Assembly: GCA_017449925.1 (NCBI GenBank)
Contig: JAFSYO010000006.1
Coordinates: 19,446 to 83,445, forward strand
Direction of reading: 5' to 3'
DNA from: Stomatobaculum sp.
Lineage (GTDB): Bacteria; Bacillota_A; Clostridia; Lachnospirales; Lachnospiraceae
DNA length: 64,000 bases
In this document: in pieces, positions 43,041 through 51,358 of the stretch
Layout of the letters: every line of letters begins with the position of its first letter
Numbering within the stretch: position 1 is the stretch's first letter
Made by a program: the position numbers and the translations under genes
Notes under the pieces: model-generated
Database searches by the model: none
What the model was told of the DNA's origin: nothing
Seen by the model: only the letters and a program-made list of their open reading frames with translations

Positions 43041-44447
43041 ATGTTCTACAAAGGAAAAGAAGTTACAGAGAGAACCGGAATAAAACAAAACTCACAGAAT
43101 ACCGTCATGGACCTGACCAGGGGACCGGTGATGAAAACGCTTCTCCGGTTCTCCTTCCCCTTCATGCTGAGCGTCCTGCTGCAGACGCTCTACTCTACCA
43201 CTGACACCATCGTAGTGGGACAGGTGCTGGGGAGCCGGGGACTTTCCGCCGTCTCCACCGGCAGCCAGCTCATGACCATGGCATACATGATCTGCATCGG
43301 CTATGCGAACGCGGGGCAGGTGCTGATCGCCCAGGCAAAGGGCGCCGAAAATTATGAGAAGCTTCAGAAAAGCATCTCCACGCTGTTCATCCTGGAGACG
43401 CTTCTTTCTGCTGCGATCGGTATTCTCTGCATCGTTTTCTGTGACCTGCTCCTCTCTGCCATGCACACGCCGGCAGAAGCCTGGGAGCAGGCGCGTCTCT
43501 ATATACTGATCTGCAGCGCCGGCGTCATCTTCACCGGGCTCTACAATATGTTCAGCGCCATCCTTCGCGGCATGGGCGATTCAAAACACCCTCTCCTCTT
43601 TGTCCTGATCGCGTCGGTCCTGAACATCATCCTCGATATCCTCTTTGTCGCTTTTTTTCACTGGAATGTGGCAGGGGCTGCCCTGGCGACAGTGATCGGC
43701 CAGGCGGTGAGCGTCCTCTTCAGCATGTATTTCCTGATCCGGCACCGGGATACCTTCCAGGTGGATTTCCGCCCCCATGCTCTTCGTCTTGACAAAAGCA
43801 CCGCCGCGCAGCTCTCCTCCATCGGCATCCCCATGGCGGCAAATTCCGCCGCCATAAACTTCAGTTTTCTTTTTGTGGGAAGCATGGTGAACTCCCTGGG
43901 CGTCCTGGTGAGCGCCGCCTTCGGAGTGATCCAGAAGATCCGCAACTTCCCGAACATTATCACCATGGGCATCTCCCAGGGCGTCACCCCCATGTACGGC
44001 CAGAATCTGGGGGCCGGGAAAACGGACAGGGTAAACGAAACCGTGAAAGCGTGCCTCCTCTGCTGCAGCGTGATATGCGCGGCTTTCGCGGCACTGTTCC
44101 TCCTGGCCCCGGATTTCTGCTTCCGCCTTTTCACCCAGGACGAAGAGGTGCTCGCCTACGCGGGCATGTCCATGTTCTGTCTCGCCATCGAGATGCCGGC
44201 CAAGGCCCTGATGCCGGCCTGCTCCGGCCTTGTAAACGCCCAGGGGTTTGTACAGCTCTCTTCCACTGTAGCGCTTCTGGACGCCTTCGCCGGCCGCGTT
44301 TTTCTCTGCTGGTTCTGCGGCTTCTATTTAAATCTGGGGGCCTTCGGCTTTTTCCTGGGTTATGTTCTCGGCACCTATGTAACCTCGCTCCTCGTTTTTG
44401 TCTACTACATCACAGGCTTATGGAAAAAAAGAGCGGCGCTCGTCTGA
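43041..44447 (+). CDS. MATE-family efflux transporter 1
   Basis: A 468-residue membrane protein of the MATE family with about twelve hydrophobic segments. The family start MDLTRGPVMKTLLRFSFPFMLSVLLQTLYSTTDTIVVGQVLG and the mid-protein IGIPMAANSAAINFSFLFVGSMV are typical. It exports cationic or aromatic compounds using a Na+ or H+ gradient. It starts 7 bp after esterase 1, so it probably removes a toxic hydrolysis product or the aglycone. The start at 43041 has only a distant GGAG, and an internal start near MDLTRGP is possible. Confidence 0.9.
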   Translation: MFYKGKEVTERTGIKQNSQNTVMDLTRGPVMKTLLRFSFPFMLSVLLQTLYSTTDTIVVGQVLGSRGLSAVSTGSQLMTMAYMICIGYANAGQVLIAQAKGAENYEKLQKSISTLFILETLLSAAIGILCIVFCDLLLSAMHTPAEAWEQARLYILICSAGVIFTGLYNMFSAILRGMGDSKHPLLFVLIASVLNIILDILFVAFFHWNVAGAALATVIGQAVSVLFSMYFLIRHRDTFQVDFRPHALRLDKSTAAQLSSIGIPMAANSAAINFSFLFVGSMVNSLGVLVSAAFGVIQKIRNFPNIITMGISQGVTPMYGQNLGAGKTDRVNETVKACLLCCSVICAAFAALFLLAPDFCFRLFTQDEEVLAYAGMSMFCLAIEMPAKALMPACSGLVNAQGFVQLSSTVALLDAFAGRVFLCWFCGFYLNLGAFGFFLGYVLGTYVTSLLVFVYYITGLWKKRAALV

Positions 44448-44460
44448 GCACCGCTTTTTT
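44432..44460. terminator. Terminator between MATE 1 and malic enzyme
   Basis: Stem AGCGGCGCTC/GAGCACCGCT (one mismatch) with a 4-base loop, A run before and T run after. It overlaps the MATE stop and serves both converging genes. Confidence 0.85.
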
Positions 44461-44470
44461 ATCGAATTAT

Positions 44471-45643
44471 TTACAGCCCTGCAACACCGCTCTTCCGGGC
44501 AGCTTCCGCCACCGCCGCGGCGACTGCTTCCCTTACCCGCGGGTCAAAGGCGGGCGGAAGGATATTGTTTTCGTTCAGCTCGTCATCCTTTATGATGCCG
44601 GCGATGGCATTCGCCGCCGCAAGCTTCATCTCCTCGTTGATATCGGATGCCCTCACGTCCAGGGCGCCGCGGAAGATGCCCGGGAAAATAAGAACGTTAT
44701 TTACCTGGTTCGGGAAATCGGATCTGCCGGTCCCCACGATCCTGGCTCCTGCCGCCTTCGCCAGGTCCGGCATGATCTCCGGGACCGGGTTCGCCATGGC
44801 AAAGAAGATGCTGTCCGCGTTCATGGATCTCACCATCTCCGGCGTGACAATATTCGGGGCGGATACTCCGACGAAGATATCCGCGCCCTTCAGCGCGTCG
44901 GCAAGTGTTCCGGTCCTGCGGGAAAGATTCGTGACCTCGGTCATCTGTTCCTGCATCCAGTTCAGGCCGTCCATGCCCTTGCAGAGAATGCCTGCCTTAT
45001 CGCACATGGTCACATCCGGGAAACCGTAGCTTAAGAGCAGCTTCGTGATGGCGACACCGGCGCTTCCCGCGCCGTTTACCACGACTTTACAGTTTTCCTT
45101 CTTTTTCCCGGTGACCTTCAGGGCGTTGATAACGCCTGCGAGCACTACGATCGCGGTGCCGTGCTGGTCGTCGTGGAAGACCGGAATGTCGCAGCTCTTC
45201 TTAAGAGCCGCCTCGATCTCAAAGCAGCGGGGGGCAGAAATGTCCTCCAGGTTGATGCCGCCGAAGGAGCCTGCCAGAAGAGTTACGGTCTTTACGATCT
45301 CATCCACGTTTTTGGACCGGATGCAGAGCGGAATGGCGTCAATGCCGCCGAAGGCTTTAAAGAGAACGGCTTTTCCTTCCATGACGGGCATGCCGGCTTC
45401 CGGGCCGATGTCGCCGAGGCCCAGGACCGCGGTGCCGTCCGTCACCACCGCGACCGTATTCCAGCGGCGGGTCAGCTCATAGCTTTTACTGACATCCTCC
45501 TTGATGACAAGACAGGGCTCCGCCACGCCTGGCGTATACGCGATGGCCAGGGCTTCCCTGGAGTCCACTGCCGCCCGGGGCGTGATCTCGAATTTTCCTT
45601 TCCACTCATAGTGTTTTTTCAGTGCTTCCTCTTTGCTGTCCAT
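44471..45643 (-). CDS. NAD(P)-dependent malic enzyme
   Basis: A 390-residue malic enzyme of the short bacterial type. YTPGVAEPC, TDGTAVLGLGDIGPEAGMPVMEGKAVLFK, DDQHGTAIV and the Rossmann loop NGAGSAGVAITKLLL are visible. It converts malate to pyruvate and CO2 in the cytoplasm. Its leader is nearly identical to that of the EFR1 gene. It lies 81 bp behind MATE 2 and is the last gene of the esterase 2-MATE 2-malic enzyme group. It probably feeds a C4 acid from the pathway into central metabolism. Confidence 0.95.
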   Translation of the reverse strand: MDSKEEALKKHYEWKGKFEITPRAAVDSREALAIAYTPGVAEPCLVIKEDVSKSYELTRRWNTVAVVTDGTAVLGLGDIGPEAGMPVMEGKAVLFKAFGGIDAIPLCIRSKNVDEIVKTVTLLAGSFGGINLEDISAPRCFEIEAALKKSCDIPVFHDDQHGTAIVVLAGVINALKVTGKKKENCKVVVNGAGSAGVAITKLLLSYGFPDVTMCDKAGILCKGMDGLNWMQEQMTEVTNLSRRTGTLADALKGADIFVGVSAPNIVTPEMVRSMNADSIFFAMANPVPEIMPDLAKAAGARIVGTGRSDFPNQVNNVLIFPGIFRGALDVRASDINEEMKLAAANAIAGIIKDDELNENNILPPAFDPRVREAVAAAVAEAARKSGVAGL

Positions 45644-45650
45644 GTTTCTT

Positions 45651-45681
45651 TCCTCCTCTGATAACGCCGGTTATTATCCGG
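45651..45681 (-). repeat. Shared 30-bp translation leader (copy 2)
   Basis: This copy before the malic enzyme start contains TAACCGGCGTTA and the same AGAGGAGGA ribosome site as 9581-9610. GATAA/TTATC can pair and would place a hairpin against the ribosome site. Confidence 0.7.
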
Positions 45682-45724
45682 CTCCGAAATTCCCCTGTGA
45701 TCTGCGGTGATTCGCAGCTGTTTT

Positions 45725-47107
45725 TTATACCGTCAGAAGTTTCCTTTCTTTCCATTTCCCGCTGATAAAATATGCAAAAACGATACACCCGGGAATCACA
45801 CGGGTCAGGGCTGTGGCCCAGAAGAAGCCTGTAGCTCCCATTCTAAGAATATAGGCGAACAGGATGCTGAGCCCGACGCGGCAGATTATGCCGTCCAGCA
45901 GTCCGATGAACAGGTCGAACGTCGCGAAACCGCTCCCTGTGATCGCGGACTGGAAGGAAGCCGTAAAGGCGCTGGTAAAATAGTGTATCGTGATGATATG
46001 CATGTAGACTACACCGTAGTCGATAACTGCCGGGTCATTTGTAAAGATCCCGAAGACCTGCCGGGGAACCAGCCAGGAAACCGCACCCAGGACACAGGCA
46101 ATGGCAAAAGTGGTCCGGAAGGTATACCAGGCCACTTTGGCGGCCCGCTCCTTTTTTCCGGCTCCCAGGTTCTGTCCCACGATCGCGCCCGAAGCCTGCG
46201 TCACGCTGATCACAAACACCTGCAGGAATTTCTGGATCTTGTTCCCCACGCTGTTGGTGGCCGATGCCGTCAGGCCGTAGGAATTGACCCCCGCATTCAC
46301 CCACAGCATGGAAAAATGCACAGCGGTAGTGCGGATAATCTGGGGAATCGCCTGGCTCAGGATGATGCGGAGGGCGTGGGGATCCACCCTCAGATAGGAG
46401 AGCTTCAGCTCAAAATCAAAGCGCTCCTTTCGCTGGTACATGTAATGAAAAGCCGCTGCGAAGGAACCGGCCTGGGCCATGACTGTCGCGACCGCGGTCC
46501 CGGCAGAACCCATACGCAGTACCGCCACGAACAGAATATCAAGGAATATATTGATCGTGGCCGCGACACAGATAAAATAAAGCGGTCGTTTTGACTCTCC
46601 CATGCCGCGGAGGGAACCGCACACCGCGTTGTACATGAAGATAAACGGGTAACCGGCACCGGTAATGATCATATACCGCATTGCCTCTCCCATCGCTTCC
46701 TCCGGGCAGTTCAGGAAATGAAGGACCGGCCTGCTGAAAGCGATCGTCCCGGCTCCCAGCACAAGGGAAAGGACCAGCATGGCTGTGATCAGCGTCCCCA
46801 CGGCTGTTTTGATCTCTTTTGTTTTTTTCGCCCCGGTGAGCTGAGCCATATAGATCTGTCCGGCCGTGGCAAAGGATGTGGCGACCGGTGTCACGAGGTC
46901 CGCGACCTCTCCTCCGGTGGAAACTCCCACGGTGCCGATGCTCCCCATGTAGTGGCCGATGACCATCAGATCCACCAGGGCATACAGCTGCTGAACGATA
47001 TTTGTCAGCACGATCGGCAGCGCAAACGCAATGATCGAGTTCATGATGGGGCCTTGCGTCAGGTCCATCCCGACCTTTTTTGAACCCGCTGTTCCTGCGG
47101 CGCTCAT
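45725..47107 (-). CDS. MATE-family efflux transporter 2
   Basis: A 460-residue MATE protein with about twelve hydrophobic segments. MDLTQGPIMNSIIAFALPIVLTNIVQQLYALVDLMVIGHYMG is the standard first region. It belongs to a different subgroup from MATE 1, as internal segments are not close. It lies 42 bp behind esterase 2, repeating the esterase-MATE order on the opposite strand. The start at 47107 follows AAAGGAGCGGGGAAAAG. Confidence 0.92.
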   Translation of the reverse strand: MSAAGTAGSKKVGMDLTQGPIMNSIIAFALPIVLTNIVQQLYALVDLMVIGHYMGSIGTVGVSTGGEVADLVTPVATSFATAGQIYMAQLTGAKKTKEIKTAVGTLITAMLVLSLVLGAGTIAFSRPVLHFLNCPEEAMGEAMRYMIITGAGYPFIFMYNAVCGSLRGMGESKRPLYFICVAATINIFLDILFVAVLRMGSAGTAVATVMAQAGSFAAAFHYMYQRKERFDFELKLSYLRVDPHALRIILSQAIPQIIRTTAVHFSMLWVNAGVNSYGLTASATNSVGNKIQKFLQVFVISVTQASGAIVGQNLGAGKKERAAKVAWYTFRTTFAIACVLGAVSWLVPRQVFGIFTNDPAVIDYGVVYMHIITIHYFTSAFTASFQSAITGSGFATFDLFIGLLDGIICRVGLSILFAYILRMGATGFFWATALTRVIPGCIVFAYFISGKWKERKLLTV

Positions 47108-47149
47108 CTTTTCCCCGCTCCTTTACCTGGTTCGTTCCATGCTTCTTCC

Positions 47150-48757
47150 TTAATAACTGATTCCGTATTCTTTTTCCACATATTCCCGCACCATTTCCTC
47201 GACCTTCGACTCCAGACCGTAATGCTGCACCAGTTCCTCTTTCACTTCCAGATAGTTGTAATCCTCTCCTGTCTCAGGCCATTCCGGCAGTCCTTCCCCA
47301 TTCGGATCTCCCGTCCTGGCAAAATTCGCGTAGTACTGCTGAAAGATCTTCACATACTCGTGATCCAGAGGCGTCCAGGGATCATCCGGCGTAATGAAAA
47401 AGGTGTCGAACACATAACGGGTATCGGAGCAGTGTGTCGCCATCTGATGCTTCGGATCCCGGTCCGTTCCGTAATCATGTACTTCCCCCGGAACGATGTG
47501 GCTCCAGAGCAGGGACCAGACTTTTGCCTTCGGGTGGCGCTTTTTCATGTATCGGCCAAAGATGCGGTTCACCATATTGTTCCGGCTGTGATTGTTGCTG
47601 GCAAGCTGGGCTGCGCCGATGGAACCGAGAAGCTTTGCCTGGTACAGCGCGTCCTCGTCCGTCACTTTCACTAGGTCTTCAAAATCATATTTTTCATAGA
47701 GATCGCCAAGCCTTTCCCTGAAAAAGCCGTAGAAGCTCTCCGCGTCCGTGATCGGCACCTCCCCCGTAAAGGATCCGAACGCGCCGGAGGCGCCGTGGGA
47801 GGCAAAAATATTGGACTCGCCCTGGGAGGTAATATTGATAAAATCCACATCCCCCAGATATTTGTCGAACAGCTCGTGGAAGCTTCTTTCCGGAATCAGC
47901 TCCCCGTCATAGATAATGTCGCCGGGATAGACGCTTCTCGGAACATTCTGGTGGATCGTCCAGCTGTCCATGGCGCGGAGTTCTTCCAGAGAGGTCTCCG
48001 GGTCGATGCCGCAGTACTTTAAATACTCCAGCCCTGCCGCTTCACCCTCTTCTACCGTAAGGAAGGGCACCTGGCGCCACTTCAGGCCGGAAGAGTTCGT
48101 AATGCGGCGGATCCTGTTCTTTCCTGCCGGAATGCTTGCCAGAAGGCAGGTCTTCTGGGTGCCGCCGGACTCTCCGCCTGCCGTGATGTTCTCCCGGTCT
48201 CCTCCAAAAGCATTGATATTGTCATAGATCCAGTCCATCGCCATGCAGAGATCCATCACACCGTAGTTTCCGCTCTTCCCTCCCTGCTCCTTTGAGAGCT
48301 GGGGAAGTGCCATGAATCCCCAGATATTGATCCGGTGCCCGATGGCAACAACGACACAGTTTCCGTTCTTCGTGAAGGAATAGGGATCCCACTTGTCCGA
48401 ATGGTAGGAAGCGCCGTTGGTCAGTCCGCCCCCGTGCATCCATACATATACAGGAAGCCTGTCTTCCGCTGTCGCGGCCGGAGAGAAAATATTCAGGTAA
48501 AGGCAGTCTTCACTCATGGATTCCCTTGGCAGCTGGTCCATATACTGGGCCTGATACTGGATCTCCATCGGCGCGTATGTGTCAAACACCCGTACTCCCT
48601 CCCAGGGTTCTGCCGGCACAGGGGGCTTCCAGCGGAGTTCCCCCACCGGCGGCAGCGCGTAAGGAATGCCCTTGAACGCGGTGATGCCTTCAAAGCATCC
48701 CTTCATTTCCTTTCCCTTTGCCTGTCCCAGAGTTGTACTTACGATCCCGAGTCCCAT
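47150..48757 (-). CDS. Type B carboxylesterase 2
   Basis: A 535-residue carboxylesterase. SEDCLYLNIFSP is type B signature 2, MHGGGLTNG is the oxyanion region and GGESGG puts the nucleophile Ser at 197. Its C-terminus (TGDPNGEGLPEWPETGED) is very like that of esterase 1. ATG 48757 is chosen for its AAGGAGGAGCGCATC; a longer frame is unsupported. It is cytoplasmic and about 60 residues longer than esterase 1, mostly in the middle. Its promoter shares an operator with the divergent lactonase gene. Confidence 0.92.
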   Translation of the reverse strand: MGLGIVSTTLGQAKGKEMKGCFEGITAFKGIPYALPPVGELRWKPPVPAEPWEGVRVFDTYAPMEIQYQAQYMDQLPRESMSEDCLYLNIFSPAATAEDRLPVYVWMHGGGLTNGASYHSDKWDPYSFTKNGNCVVVAIGHRINIWGFMALPQLSKEQGGKSGNYGVMDLCMAMDWIYDNINAFGGDRENITAGGESGGTQKTCLLASIPAGKNRIRRITNSSGLKWRQVPFLTVEEGEAAGLEYLKYCGIDPETSLEELRAMDSWTIHQNVPRSVYPGDIIYDGELIPERSFHELFDKYLGDVDFINITSQGESNIFASHGASGAFGSFTGEVPITDAESFYGFFRERLGDLYEKYDFEDLVKVTDEDALYQAKLLGSIGAAQLASNNHSRNNMVNRIFGRYMKKRHPKAKVWSLLWSHIVPGEVHDYGTDRDPKHQMATHCSDTRYVFDTFFITPDDPWTPLDHEYVKIFQQYYANFARTGDPNGEGLPEWPETGEDYNYLEVKEELVQHYGLESKVEEMVREYVEKEYGISY

Positions 48758-48827
48758 GATGCGCTCCTCCTTTTCTTCCGGGCGCCGAAGCTCCCTCAAA
48801 ACTTTGCCTTATTTTGCATTTTCTCTC

Positions 48828-48876
48828 TTGAAATCCTTTTCTGACCATATTATACTATCAGTGTTAGTTAATTAAA
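48828..48876. promoter_or_regulatory. Overlapping divergent promoters sharing one operator
   Basis: Plus strand, for lactonase 4: TTGAAA (48828-48833), 17 bp, TATACT (48851-48856). Minus strand, for esterase 2: TTTAAT or TTTTAA near 48871-48877, then TATAAT (48854-48849). The two -10 boxes overlap. The palindrome TACTATCAGTGTTAGTT (48853-48869) lies in the minus-strand spacer and over the plus-strand start point, so one bound repressor would block both. Confidence 0.78.
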
Positions 48877-48914
48877 AGACCCTTTTTTATCTTTTTTTGA
48901 AATCACTTATTCCA

Positions 48915-48931
48915 GAAATCAATCAGATATC
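48915..48931. promoter_or_regulatory. GATATC-type inverted motif, copy 4
   Basis: GAAATC-AATCA-GATATC in the lactonase 4 leader. With neighbouring bases it gives the 17-base identity ATCAATCAGATATCTTT with the esterase 1 leader. Confidence 0.5.
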
Positions 48932-48977
48932 TTTCCGGCAAGGTATGGCCTTGCATCTTATAAGGAGGGAAAAGCCT

Positions 48978-50132
48978 ATGGCAGAATTTATGTATGTCGG
49001 TACCTTCAGCCCCGGCGGACAGGGCGGTTACAGTGTGTTCCGCTGGGACGGGAAAACACGGACCGCATCTCCGGTGGAGGACACTCTTCCGGACGTCAGC
49101 GCAGGCATGACCTGTTTTGATCCGGAAAAGAACATTCTCTACTTTACAGATGAAAAAAAGAAAAACCCCTCCTTCCGCTTCGGAGGCGGAGGAAGGGTCA
49201 TCGCCGCGAAGGCTGACCCGGAGACAGGGAAGCTGACACGCCTGAACGAGCTTCCCTCCTACGGCGCGAATCCGTCCTATGTCGCGGCGGACCGGAAGGG
49301 AGAATTCGCCGTCGTCACCAACTTCGGCCCCTTTGTCCACGCCGAACCTGTGACAAAAGTGGGAAAGAACCCGGACGGCAGCCTTTCCCTGAAGATCGTC
49401 GCGGACGATGCTTCCGTTATCCTGTATCATCTGGATCCCGACGGCTCCCTGGACCGTGCCTGCGACGCATTTCTCCTGGAACCGGAGGGGACGCCGGAGG
49501 CGCCGGAATATCCCCACGGACACTGCGCAGTGCTTTCTCCGGACGGAAAGCTCTTCGCGGTGACGGACCTCGGCACCAGCAAAGTGTGGCTGTTCTGCGC
49601 AGACCGGGAGCAGGCGAAGCTTGTGCCCGCCGGAAACGCCCCCCTGCAGTGCAGGAAGGGCTCCGGGCCCCGCTATGCTGCTTTCCACCCCTCAAAGCCC
49701 TGGCTGTTCGTGAATTTTGAAGACGCTCCATATATCGGTTCCTACCGTTACAGCGAAACAGGTCTCGAAGAGATCTCTTATGTCCGGGTCATCCCGGAGG
49801 ACAGCGCTGCGAAAGAAGGCGACAACCAGTCCGGCATAGCGCTTTCGGCAGACGGCACAGTTCTTTACACCGCCATGCGGGGCCGGAACCAGGTCATGGC
49901 TTTCTCGGTGGACCAGCAGACCGGTATCCTGTCCCTGTTCCAGACTTACCAGCTGGAGGGAGACCGCCCGAAGGACCTCTCGATCTCTCCGGACGGCAGG
50001 ACCCTCGCTGCAGCCTCCCGCGGAAACGACTGCGTAGAGCTTCTTGCCATCGCAGAGGACGGCACTCTTTCCGATACCGGGAAACGCGTGTCACACCGGG
50101 CCGCCGGACATGTATTCTTCCTGAAATTCTGA
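48978..50132 (+). CDS. Lactonase family beta-propeller protein (copy 4)
   Basis: A 384-residue propeller protein, a close paralogue of copy 1: FMYVGTFSPGGQGGYSVF against FLYIGSFCPGGPAGYSVY, and GSGPRYAAFHPSKPWLFVNFEDAP against GYGPRYCAFHPEIPFFFVNAEDVP. The HGHCAVLSPDGKLFAVTDLG repeat is a family blade motif. AAGGAGG precedes ATG 48978. It begins a plus-strand pair with an LDH2-type dehydrogenase. Probable lactone hydrolase with unknown substrate. Confidence 0.87.
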   Translation: MAEFMYVGTFSPGGQGGYSVFRWDGKTRTASPVEDTLPDVSAGMTCFDPEKNILYFTDEKKKNPSFRFGGGGRVIAAKADPETGKLTRLNELPSYGANPSYVAADRKGEFAVVTNFGPFVHAEPVTKVGKNPDGSLSLKIVADDASVILYHLDPDGSLDRACDAFLLEPEGTPEAPEYPHGHCAVLSPDGKLFAVTDLGTSKVWLFCADREQAKLVPAGNAPLQCRKGSGPRYAAFHPSKPWLFVNFEDAPYIGSYRYSETGLEEISYVRVIPEDSAAKEGDNQSGIALSADGTVLYTAMRGRNQVMAFSVDQQTGILSLFQTYQLEGDRPKDLSISPDGRTLAAASRGNDCVELLAIAEDGTLSDTGKRVSHRAAGHVFFLKF

Positions 50133-50196
50133 CAGTATCTTCCGCGGAACGCCTTCTGTTTTCCGGAAAACGCGATCCGCAGTCAATAAAAGAAAA

Positions 50197-50219
50197 AAGC
50201 CGCCCTTCACCGGCGGCAG
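50197..50219. other. Hairpin in leader of the LDH2-type gene
   Basis: GCCGCC/GGCGGC with a 7-base loop. The T run (TTTTTT on the minus strand) fits a terminator for antisense transcription, but no minus-strand gene feeds it. On the plus strand it is just a leader hairpin. Confidence 0.4.
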
Positions 50220-50237
50220 AAAGCTGAGGAAAAGAAA

Positions 50238-51329
50238 ATGGCTGACTACAGACATGTAGCGTTTCATGACGCAGAATCCTTCTGCACCAAAGTATTTCAG
50301 GGCTACGGCTTCTCGGAAGAAGAGAGCCGGAAGATCACGGACGTGCTTCTTTCCGCGGATCTCTACGGCATCGAGTCCCACGGCATCCAGCGTCTCATCC
50401 GCTATCACCATGAGATTACAGATGGCATGGTTAAGGTGGACGCAAAGCCGGAGATAGTGAAGGAGACGCCTTTGAGCGCGGTCATCGAGGGAAATGACGC
50501 CATGGGGCAGCTTCTCGGCATCGATGCCATGAACCTCGCGATCGAAAAGGCGAAAAAGACCGGCGTCGGCATTGTGGCGGTCCGGAACTCCAACCACTAC
50601 GGCATCGCCGGATACTACACCCGGATGGCGGCAAAGGAGGGGCTGATCGGCGTCTGCATGACCAACACCGAAGCCATTCTCGTACCAACCTTCGGGAAGC
50701 AGGCCATGCTGGGAACCAACCCCATCGCCTTCGCCATGCCCGCGGAACCGGTGCCCTTCTCCTTTGACTCCGCCACCACTGTGGTGCCGCGGGGCAAGCT
50801 GGAGGTCTACGCGAAACGCGGCAATACCATTCCGGAGGGATGGGCTCTGGATGAGAACGGGCACCCATGCAATGAATCCGCCCGGGTGCTTTCCAACATC
50901 ATCCACAAGACCGGAGGCGGAATTCTTCCTCTGGGCGGCGCCGGGGAAGGAACCTCCGGCCATAAGGGCTACGGTTTTGCCCTGATCTGCGAGATCTGCA
51001 CCGCCATCCTGTCCTCCGGGACGACTTCCAACTATATCTACAAGACCCCGCACCGCTCCAACATCGCCCAGTTCTTCATGGCCATCGACTACGGCATGTT
51101 CGGCGACAAAAAGGAAATTGAGGCTTCTCTTTCAAAGTACCTGGAAGAGCTTCGGGAGTCCGCGAAAGCCGAGGGGCAGGAGCGGATCTTCACCCACGGC
51201 GAAAAAGAGATTATCGCGAAGGAGCGTGTGCTGAGCGGGGGCATACCGCTGAACGACAAGACCTACGCTGAAATGCAGATGATCGGGGAGTACACCGGTG
51301 CCTCCGCCCTGCTTCCGGAGCGCACCTGA
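50238..51329 (+). CDS. LDH2/MDH2-family NAD(P)-dependent 2-hydroxyacid dehydrogenase
   Basis: A 363-residue protein of the type 2 malate/lactate dehydrogenase family (also ureidoglycolate, 2,3-diketogulonate and sulfolactate dehydrogenases). Marks are ADLYGIESHGIQRL with the catalytic His, GVGIVAVRNSNHYGIAGYY, and GTNPIAFAMPAEPVPF for cofactor binding. GAGGAAAAGAAA precedes ATG 50238. It would oxidise a 2-hydroxy acid to a 2-oxo acid, a fitting partner for the LarA-like racemase and the malic enzyme. It ends 29 bp before the opposing SBP gene. Confidence 0.93.
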   Translation: MADYRHVAFHDAESFCTKVFQGYGFSEEESRKITDVLLSADLYGIESHGIQRLIRYHHEITDGMVKVDAKPEIVKETPLSAVIEGNDAMGQLLGIDAMNLAIEKAKKTGVGIVAVRNSNHYGIAGYYTRMAAKEGLIGVCMTNTEAILVPTFGKQAMLGTNPIAFAMPAEPVPFSFDSATTVVPRGKLEVYAKRGNTIPEGWALDENGHPCNESARVLSNIIHKTGGGILPLGGAGEGTSGHKGYGFALICEICTAILSSGTTSNYIYKTPHRSNIAQFFMAIDYGMFGDKKEIEASLSKYLEELRESAKAEGQERIFTHGEKEIIAKERVLSGGIPLNDKTYAEMQMIGEYTGASALLPERT

Positions 51330-51358
51330 CCAGGAGTAAAAACAGATCCTGCCGGCAT

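Noticed and set aside
50197..50219. Terminator for a plus-strand gene
   Set aside because: The T run is only on the minus strand, where no gene feeds into it. I list it only as a leader hairpin.
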